DNA from: Nanobdellota archaeon
GTDB taxonomy: Archaea > Nanobdellota > Nanobdellia > SCGC-AAA011-G17 > ARS1403
NCBI GenBank assembly: GCA_018831025.1
Contig: JAHJRB010000042.1
Location: 1 to 27,162, forward strand
DNA: 27,162 nucleotides
Direction: 5' to 3'
A program made the translations under genes and the position numbers. This document shows, piece after piece, positions 22,102-27,162 of this stretch. Each line of letters starts with the position of its first letter. Within the stretch, counting starts at the first letter, position 1. Under the pieces are notes generated by a model, which searched no databases, was not told the DNA's origin, and was given only the letters and a program-made list of their open reading frames with translations.

Positions 22102-22497
22102 TTATTTTTTTTCTAATTGTTGTTTCATTAAGGTATTTTCTGCATGCAAATTTCTTATAATCATACTGTGTTGATGCAACTTAGCTAATAAATCATTCAT
22201 GAACTCTGCTATTTTATGAGAATCTAAATCTAATCTTTCAGGCTCGATTATCTCTATTGAACTTGGTAGGAAATCAAAACAAAAATCAATTAATTTATCT
22301 AAATCATTTAGTGTTAATTCTAAATCTACATAAGTTGAGAAAAGTTTTTCTACCCCTCTTGTTTTTGCAATTTCTTTATTAGTTATTGTAACTCCCTCTC
22401 TTTTTTCTAATTCTTGAATTACTTTTTGCATAGTCTCTTCTACATGTTCCTTTGGTTTTCCTAAGATTTCTATTATTGCTTTAATTTGGAGTTCCAT
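22102..22497 (-). CDS. conserved DPANN-type protein of unknown function, 131 aa
   Basis: Not assigned to a named family. The N-terminal half (ELQIKAIIEILGKPKEHVEE) looks like an alpha/beta fold with a strand and a helix, followed by VEKLFSTYVDLELTLNDLDK and FCFDFLPSSIEIIEPERLDL. The C-terminal 35 residues (FMNDLLAKLHQHSMIIRNLH) form a probable coiled coil with Leu/Met heptads. No signal peptide or membrane segment is seen, so it is cytoplasmic. The overall pattern recalls proteins seen in Woesearchaeota and Pacearchaeota, but this is from memory. Its start overlaps the 3' end of the lamin-tail protein gene by 17 bases, implying co-translation. Confidence 0.75.
   Translation of the reverse strand: MELQIKAIIEILGKPKEHVEETMQKVIQELEKREGVTITNKEIAKTRGVEKLFSTYVDLELTLNDLDKLIDFCFDFLPSSIEIIEPERLDLDSHKIAEFMNDLLAKLHQHSMIIRNLHAENTLMKQQLEKK
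22105..22112 (+). terminator. T8 terminator after the surface-protein gene
   Basis: Eight T residues on the coding strand start 3 bases after the stop codon. They coincide with the 3' end of the convergent gene, whose stop codon directly abuts. Confidence 0.5.
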
Positions 22498-24262
22498 TTT
22501 TAATCAAAACGAAGAGCAAAAGAAAAGTTAAAACACCGCTAAAGAAAAAAACGGCTGAACGTTTGGCTTTTTCTCCTGAACTTTCATATATTGTAAACCC
22601 CGTAATTGGGCTTTTAAAGGTTTTTGGTTCTTCAGAAGCGGGAATTATTTTTACTTTATCCTTTAATTCATAAGGTGTTTTTATTCCAGTTTTTTGAAGT
22701 TTTATTTTAAAGTCTAATTCTTGCTTGTCTGTTTCTTTAATTTCATTTGTTAATTTTATTGTTTTCTCTTCAGAAGGATTTAGTATCACATTTTGTAAAT
22801 TTTCTTTTTCTTCTGTTTCAACATATTGCTTACTTCCGGAATAAGGATAAGACCAGATATCCAATTCAATATTTTCTTGTTGATTATTCTTTAAAGTTAC
22901 TTCTGTTGTAAATGGCAGCTCTAAGCTAACTGTTTCAGGGATTGAAGTTATTGAGTATTCTAAATTTTTTACTCTTGTAGAAGGTTCTTTAAGTTCCTTG
23001 CATAATGGGCTGTCTCTTATTTCTAAAATTGCTTCATCTTGAGTATCTAATCCTGAAACAATAATGTTGTAATTGCCATCTAAAAATTCCTTATTACAGT
23101 TGTCTGGAATCATTAAAGGATATGTGAAAGTGTAACTTTGGAATTTTTCATATACATTGAATTTTGATTTTTTAGTTATTCTTTCCTCATCGTTTTCTAT
23201 CCACATCCAAACAACTTCTTTTTGTGTATTGCCTTTTGAAACAAATAATTTAACTCTGATTATGTCTCCCCACTCTGCTTTTTTATCAGAACCAAGATCA
23301 TAAATTTCTTCTATCTTTAATTCAGATTCTGTTGATGAAGAGTTATCTTCGTTAAAATATCCAGGGGTTGGTTTTGTCTTTTGCCATTTTCCCTCTGCTA
23401 AAGACCAGGAAATCGCTTCATCTGAATCAGAGTAAGTCACTTCATCTAAAATATTTCCATAAAAATCTTTTAATGTTATTTTTTCAAAGTTGTTATTATT
23501 TAAAAAACTTGAAATTCCATTAGTATAAATCACTAAATAAGATTTTGGCTCTATAATTGTTGTTGAAATTGTATTAGTTTCTGAGATAGTTATATCTGGT
23601 TCTGAACCGTAATTATCATATAATTTTAATCCTAGCAAATCTAAAGACTCTGGACCTGAGTTGTATAATTCTATCCATTCTCCTGCAGGTAATGGTGCGT
23701 TATCTTCTCCTTCTGGGTTTGGAAGAAATTCTGAGATTGAAATTTTAGAATAATCTGCTATAATTTCATTATTTGAGTTTGAAGATCCTGGTGTTGGAGA
23801 AGTTTGCTGCCAAGTTTCATCAATATAACTTAAACTATCTCCATTTGTTGCATTTTCATAAGTTAATTGAGAAATTATACTTAGATTAGAGTCATATAAC
23901 GTAATTGTTTCTGAATTAGTTAAACCGTTGCCTATGGAATAATCATCTGTATAAAACCAGATTATGTTTTTTGGGATGTCATAATTAGTGTAAATTCTAG
24001 TATCTTGGTCTGTTATTAAAGCGTATGAATAACTGGGGATTATAAAAGGAGAACCTTCTAAAGTGTCGTTTGAATCATCATCCCCTATAGTGTAATCAGT
24101 TATATCTATTGAGTTAGAGTCATTATTGTATAATTCTATGTATTCACAGTAGGAGTCTGAACATTCTGGGTCGTACATTACTTCTGAAATAATTAAGGCA
24201 GAACTAATTTTTACTATAAAAATGAAAATTATGAAAAAAATTAAAATTTTAGGTTTTTTCAT
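22481..24262 (-). CDS. secreted/anchored protein with two lamin-tail domains
   Basis: The 593-residue protein starts with a signal peptide (KILIFFIIFIFIVKISSA). Two lamin-tail (LTD) beta-sandwich domains follow: about 23-130 (LIISEVMYDPECSDSYCEYI) and about 150-290 (ISISEFLPNPEGEDNAPLPA then GEWIELYNSGPESLDLLGLK). Each has the family pattern of SE-hydrophobic-P and E-[WY]-I-E-L-Y-N. A beta-rich middle region and a helix-poor region of about 430-555 precede a C-terminal membrane segment (about 570-587), preceded by SPITGFTIYE. LTD domains in prokaryotes occur in extracellular proteins, often with nucleases, but no nuclease is seen here. It is probably a cell-surface protein. Confidence 0.82.
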   Translation of the reverse strand: MKKPKILIFFIIFIFIVKISSALIISEVMYDPECSDSYCEYIELYNNDSNSIDITDYTIGDDDSNDTLEGSPFIIPSYSYALITDQDTRIYTNYDIPKNIIWFYTDDYSIGNGLTNSETITLYDSNLSIISQLTYENATNGDSLSYIDETWQQTSPTPGSSNSNNEIIADYSKISISEFLPNPEGEDNAPLPAGEWIELYNSGPESLDLLGLKLYDNYGSEPDITISETNTISTTIIEPKSYLVIYTNGISSFLNNNNFEKITLKDFYGNILDEVTYSDSDEAISWSLAEGKWQKTKPTPGYFNEDNSSSTESELKIEEIYDLGSDKKAEWGDIIRVKLFVSKGNTQKEVVWMWIENDEERITKKSKFNVYEKFQSYTFTYPLMIPDNCNKEFLDGNYNIIVSGLDTQDEAILEIRDSPLCKELKEPSTRVKNLEYSITSIPETVSLELPFTTEVTLKNNQQENIELDIWSYPYSGSKQYVETEEKENLQNVILNPSEEKTIKLTNEIKETDKQELDFKIKLQKTGIKTPYELKDKVKIIPASEEPKTFKSPITGFTIYESSGEKAKRSAVFFFSGVLTFLLLFVLIKNGTPN

Positions 24263-24286
24263 GTATCCTGCTTTAAAATAGTAACA

Positions 24287-24295
24287 TATTTATAG
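24287..24295 (-). promoter_or_regulatory. TATA box of the lamin-tail protein gene
   Basis: On the minus strand CTATAAATA lies about 29 bases before the ATG, in the 40-base gap after the JAMM gene. This gives the lamin-tail gene its own leaderless or near-leaderless transcript. Confidence 0.45.
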
Positions 24296-24302
24296 GTTTC
24301 TC

Positions 24303-24836
24303 TTAATTATATACGCTAAACCTGCTTTCTGTGCACATTATAACCATTAAGGCTTCTGGATTACTTTCTTTAAAATTATTAAAAGTTTTAAAATCTTGTT
24401 GGCTTGCTATGCATTGCTTAAATGGATGGCTATGTAAGTCTATTATAGCAAACTTTGGACACGGTTCTGAAACTACCTGATTAAAGCTCTGGGAGTAAAT
24501 TTTTGGAAAATAGATATCATTAATGTAGTAAATATCTTCTATTTTATCTGCGATTAAACAAGCTTTGAATTCTGTTTTTTGATTTTCTAGGTAAGTTGCT
24601 TTTAATATTTCTAAAGTTGAGTTTTGGAATATTAACTTTTTATTTACAGTAAAATCAATTTCGTTTTCTTTTACTTTATTGCTCTTTATTATGCTATGTA
24701 AGTCTAAAGCGTCATTGAACATATAAACTAAGAAGATTATTAACATAAACATTGCTATAATAAAAATTAAAGTTTTTGTTAACTTACTTTCATTTAAATC
24801 AGGTTCAAAATCTTTTAAATCTTCTAGGACATCCAT
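24303..24836 (-). CDS. membrane-anchored JAMM/MPN+ metalloprotease
   Basis: The 177-residue protein has an acidic N-terminal tail, one membrane segment (about 21-41, TLIFIIAMFMLIIFLVYMF), then a JAMM domain. The zinc signature is exact: E89 (TEFKACLI), H135-S-H137, seven residues, S145-x-x-D148 (DLHSHPFKQCIASQQDF). JAMM enzymes remove ubiquitin-like modifiers or cleave isopeptide and peptide bonds; archaeal members act on SAMP modifiers. Membrane anchoring is unusual for those. Which side of the membrane the domain faces cannot be decided from the charges. The ATG is 2 bases after the Hjc stop, so the two are probably co-transcribed. Confidence 0.82.
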   Translation of the reverse strand: MDVLEDLKDFEPDLNESKLTKTLIFIIAMFMLIIFLVYMFNDALDLHSIIKSNKVKENEIDFTVNKKLIFQNSTLEILKATYLENQKTEFKACLIADKIEDIYYINDIYFPKIYSQSFNQVVSEPCPKFAIIDLHSHPFKQCIASQQDFKTFNNFKESNPEALMVIMCTESRFSVYN

Positions 24837-24838
24837 TA

Positions 24839-25249
24839 TTATTCTAATCTTACTTGTTTATACTTTCCAAGCAACTCATCAAATTTAATTCCTTTTTTCT
24901 TTGCTAAATTTATATCTACCACAAAATTGTTTCCTGTTTTTGTTGATTTTAAATTATGAAGTTCTAAGAAGAACCATTCAATGTTATCAAAGCGGGCGCC
25001 CACCCAGGGTTCTGCACCAAATTTATCTGCAAATTCTTGTAATTCTTGTATTTGTTTTTTATTTATGTATCTTGGGCTTTTTCCGGATTTGCATTCTATT
25101 GCTACTACCCTTCCTGCCTTTCCTGCTATGATGTCTGCAGATGGAACTGGAACTGACCCAGAACCTGCAACTCTAATTGGAGACCACCCGGATTCGTATA
25201 GTAAATGGAATAATTCTCGCTCTAACCTACTCCCTTTTTTCTTTGACAT
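24839..25249 (-). CDS. hjc: Holliday junction resolvase Hjc
   Basis: This archaeal resolvase cuts four-way DNA junctions during recombination. The PD-(D/E)XK residues are all visible: E10 (KGSRLERELFHLL), the serine-rich GSGSVPVPSADIIAG with D39, and E52-x-K54 (VVAIECKSGK), followed by IQELQEFADKFGAEPWVGAR. At 136 residues it is normal length. It follows the P-loop kinase gene by 32 bases and precedes the JAMM protease gene by 2, indicating a shared operon. Confidence 0.94.
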   Translation of the reverse strand: MSKKKGSRLERELFHLLYESGWSPIRVAGSGSVPVPSADIIAGKAGRVVAIECKSGKSPRYINKKQIQELQEFADKFGAEPWVGARFDNIEWFFLELHNLKSTKTGNNFVVDINLAKKKGIKFDELLGKYKQVRLE

Positions 25250-25281
25250 ATGAATAAAGAAATAGAATAAGAATAAATAGT

Positions 25282-26094
25282 TTACGCAGTTTGCCCATTA
25301 ATTTTATATTCTTCAGTTGTTGGAACTGATAATTGTAAAACATAATCATAGATTTTTTTTGCATTTACTTCTTTAGAGCCTTCGGGAGTTGTATCAACAA
25401 AAAGAACAGGTCTTCTAGCTAACATGATTTCCCTTCTTTCCTCTTTATATGGAATTCCAACTTGTGTTAATTGGTAAAGCTCGCATAGATTTCTTAAAGA
25501 TGTTTGATTCATTACGCTACCAATTCTTCTATCATGGCCTGTTTTTTCTCTTATAATTTGATTTTCTCTAGATAAAGCTTCTTCTGGAGAAACATAAACT
25601 AAGATTCCAGCATTTACTAAACCTTCTGCTTCTCTTGATAGTGCAAAGCAAGAATCTCTTTGTTCTTCACTTAGTTCTCCCTCTATAGATAATGCAAAAG
25701 CCCAGTGATTATCATCTATTGGTCCACGATCAGCTATTACTAAATCAAGCTCATTCAAATTAACATCTGCATTTTTTTTTCTTAATCTTACTCTTCTTAA
25801 GTTATACGCATGAGCTTCAGCTATGCTTCTGTGGAATGAGTATCTATTTGTTTTGCTTCTTTGAGATTTTAAATCTATTTTTAAGACCTTATAATTAAAA
25901 TTAGGTCTAAGATTCATGAATTCTGGATTTTCTTGTAAAGAATCTATTAGATTTTTTATTTGCCATGTTTTTCCAGACTTTGGAGGACCAAAAACTTCTA
26001 TAATATGGCCATCTTCTTTCAAAATACAATCATCTAAAGAAGAAACTATCTTAATCTCTGATTTACCATTTCCCCCCATTTTTGGATTTGACAT
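25282..26094 (-). CDS. P-loop nucleoside/nucleotide kinase-like protein
   Basis: The 270-residue protein has a Walker A motif GPPKSGKT (36-43) and the motif DLVIADRGPIDDNHW (117-131), in which D122-R123 resembles the DR[SG] motif of deoxynucleoside and thymidylate kinases. A basic lid-like segment (RENQIIREKTGHDRRIG) follows. This suggests phosphorylation of a nucleoside, nucleotide or related small molecule. The substrate is not clear. Adenylate and cytidylate kinase are missing from their usual ribosomal-cluster places, but this protein does not look like either. It heads an operon with hjc and the JAMM gene. Confidence 0.7.
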   Translation of the reverse strand: MSNPKMGGNGKSEIKIVSSLDDCILKEDGHIIEVFGPPKSGKTWQIKNLIDSLQENPEFMNLRPNFNYKVLKIDLKSQRSKTNRYSFHRSIAEAHAYNLRRVRLRKKNADVNLNELDLVIADRGPIDDNHWAFALSIEGELSEEQRDSCFALSREAEGLVNAGILVYVSPEEALSRENQIIREKTGHDRRIGSVMNQTSLRNLCELYQLTQVGIPYKEERREIMLARRPVLFVDTTPEGSKEVNAKKIYDYVLQLSVPTTEEYKINGQTA

Positions 26095-26113
26095 GTTTAA
26101 AAATTATAAACTA

Positions 26114-26124
26114 AATTTATATAG
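26114..26124 (-). promoter_or_regulatory. TATA box of the kinase-hjc-JAMM operon
   Basis: On the minus strand CTATATAAATT lies about 25 bases before the kinase ATG, predicting a leaderless transcript that starts the kinase-hjc-JAMM operon. Confidence 0.55.
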
Positions 26125-26143
26125 AACCCCTTTTAAAGCTTTC

Positions 26144-26410
26144 TTATCTTAAAATTTGGAAGCTTTTTTCGTCTTTAATTGATTCTTCTTTAATATTTAA
26201 ACTAGTAATATTTGCCCCTTCTGGACCTGTTTTACAAAGAATTAACATTTTATGAACATTAGAAGTTGAACCTTCAAAAACAGCTTCAACATAATTTTTA
26301 ATATTTTTTACCCATCCTTTTAAATTTAATTTATCTGCATTATCTTTTATAAATTTTCTAAAGAATATTCCTTGAACTGTTCCCTTTATTTTTATATGAA
26401 CTCTTTTCAT
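26144..26410 (-). CDS. acyP: acylphosphatase
   Basis: This 88-residue enzyme hydrolyses acyl phosphates such as carbamoyl or acetyl phosphate in the cytoplasm. The family signature is clear: IKIKGTVQGIFFRKFI with catalytic R18, and GWVKNIKNYVEAVFEG with catalytic N36. Length is normal. Its ATG overlaps the stop of the 33-residue membrane-protein gene (ATGA), so it is the last gene of an operon with LysRS. Confidence 0.95.
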   Translation of the reverse strand: MKRVHIKIKGTVQGIFFRKFIKDNADKLNLKGWVKNIKNYVEAVFEGSTSNVHKMLILCKTGPEGANITSLNIKEESIKDEKSFQILR

Positions 26411-26508
26411 TTTTTCATTAATTCATTATATTTTTTTTGACCAAATAAAACAAAGTAAAGTACCAAAATGCCGATGATTGATAAAATCCATAATAAATTC
26501 TGGTTCAT
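26407..26508 (-). CDS. 33-residue single-span membrane protein
   Basis: A frame of 33 codons lies between the LysRS and acylphosphatase genes with ATGA overlaps at both ends. It encodes four polar residues, one hydrophobic span (LLWILSIIGILVLYFVLF, about residues 5-22) and a basic tail (GQKKYNELMKK). The two exact overlaps with real genes and the clean membrane segment argue that it is translated. The positively charged C-terminus should face the cytoplasm. No family is recognised. It could be a small membrane regulator. Confidence 0.6.
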   Translation of the reverse strand: MNQNLLWILSIIGILVLYFVLFGQKKYNELMKK

Positions 26509-27162
26509 TTTATTGTTTCCAGTATTTCTATAACCTTCTTTTTTCCTACAGCTAATATAAATGAAGCTAATTTAGGTCCGCGTTCTTTATTTATTAAAAC
26601 TTTATAAGCTGCTACGAAAAAATCTGTGTTTTTAATATTTAATTCCTGACAGATTGAATAAAACTCCTGGAATAAAGAGTCTTCATCGTAATCATTATTT
26701 TCTAGTTTTTCTTTTAATAATCTCAAGGCTTGTTTTTCTTTCTCATTTATAGTTGCTAAGTTCCTTTCCTGTAATATAAATTTAAATTCTTCCGGAGCGT
26801 GTTTTTGTATCCAATTCCAAACTAATTTAGCTCTTGTTTCTGTTCTTTCATTGTTCTCATAGTTTTCTAAAACTTTTTTTATGTCTCCATTGTAAATCTG
26901 GACTAACATAGATAGATGTCTAAAATTTGGTTGGAAAGGAAGTTCTTCTGGTATTTCCTTAACTTGAGATAATTCATAGATTCTTTTTTGCTTTTGTAAT
27001 TTTTCTTCTGAAATTTCTTCTTTTCCGAAGTAAATCCTTTCTAATTTATCATAATCTGCATATAATTTTATTACATCAGCATCAAAGCTAATTGCAAATT
27101 CTGTATTAGGTCTTGTTCCTGCAAATAAAAATCTAACAATTTCTGGTTCATAGACTTCTAAA
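26505..27162 (-). CDS. lysS: lysyl-tRNA synthetase, class I (C-terminal part, cut by window edge)
   Basis: About 218 C-terminal residues are present and the frame stays open to the window edge. Features of class I LysRS (also called LysK) are YEPEIVRFLFAGTRPNTEFA and ISFDADVIKLYADYDKLERI, then PFQPNFRHLSMLVQIYNGDI, and the end KERGPKLASFILAVGKKKVI. The Met inside this region (near 26909) is internal, not a start. The enzyme charges tRNA-Lys. Class I LysRS is typical of archaea and some bacteria. The catalytic HIGH and KMSKS motifs lie outside the window. Confidence 0.9.
   Translation of the reverse strand, partial: LEVYEPEIVRFLFAGTRPNTEFAISFDADVIKLYADYDKLERIYFGKEEISEEKLQKQKRIYELSQVKEIPEELPFQPNFRHLSMLVQIYNGDIKKVLENYENNERTETRAKLVWNWIQKHAPEEFKFILQERNLATINEKEKQALRLLKEKLENNDYDEDSLFQEFYSICQELNIKNTDFFVAAYKVLINKERGPKLASFILAVGKKKVIEILETIK

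Noticed and set aside
24839..25249. A restriction endonuclease or Cas4 identity for the small PD-(D/E)XK protein.
   Set aside because: The short length, the AGSGSVPVPSADI segment and the overall order of motifs match archaeal Hjc, and there are no iron-sulfur cysteines.
26505..26909. A separate 134-residue protein starting at the Met near 26909.
   Set aside because: The frame continues upstream without a stop to the window edge and encodes class I LysRS sequence, so this Met is internal.

Overview
The window is AT-rich archaeal DNA, read as coming from a reduced DPANN archaeon of the Woesearchaeota/Pacearchaeota/Nanoarchaeota type. The evidence is the archaeal order and content of the ribosomal-protein cluster (eS4, eL32, eL19, eL34, eL14, aIF1, aIF6, Rpp29), TATA promoters with mostly leaderless starts, Hjc resolvase, a class I lysyl-tRNA synthetase, and a primase in which PriS and the PriL iron-sulfur domain are one polypeptide, as in Nanoarchaeum. 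The exact lineage is an inference.

Layout, plus strand, 1-18826. A NUDIX hydrolase gene is followed by a TATA box and an unusually long (about 130 nt) leader full of hairpins. The ribosomal operon then runs uL3-uL4-uL23-uL2-uS19-uL22-uS3-uL29-aIF1-Rpp29-uS17-uL14-uL24-eS4-uL5-uS14-uS8-uL6-eL32-eL19-uL18-uS5-uL30-uL15-SecY. A second translation/folding cluster follows: the Oxa1/EMC3-like DUF106 insertase, eL34, eL14, aIF6, a 13-codon mini-ORF holding a strong hairpin, and prefoldin alpha. Genes overlap by ATGA or sit one base apart (TAAaATG), which points to translational coupling. Next comes a single-chain PriS-PriL primase split by a 520-residue intein with a LAGLIDADG endonuclease, placed in a conserved motif of the primase active site.

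Layout, 18827-27162. A solitary Cas4-like nuclease (plus) converges with and overlaps a COG2112-type small kinase (minus). The kinase shares a palindromic TATA element with a divergent cell-surface protein (alpha/alpha-toroid region, calcium-binding type 3 repeats, C-terminal anchor). On the minus strand follow a conserved unknown 131-residue protein, a lamin-tail-domain surface protein, a membrane-anchored JAMM metalloprotease, Hjc, a P-loop nucleoside-kinase-like protein, acylphosphatase, an unlisted 33-residue membrane protein, and the C-terminal part of class I LysRS running off the right edge.

How it fits together: the left two thirds make ribosomes, start translation (aIF1, aIF6), process tRNA (Rpp29) and insert or fold proteins (SecY, DUF106, prefoldin). 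The right third mixes replication and repair (primase, Cas4-like nuclease, Hjc) with cell-surface proteins and small accessory enzymes. There is no gene-free stretch above 300 bases; the largest gap is the 162-base uL3 leader. The best candidates for undescribed biology are the structured uL3 leader, the primase intein, the mini-ORF/hairpin between aIF6 and prefoldin, and the membrane JAMM protease beside Hjc.
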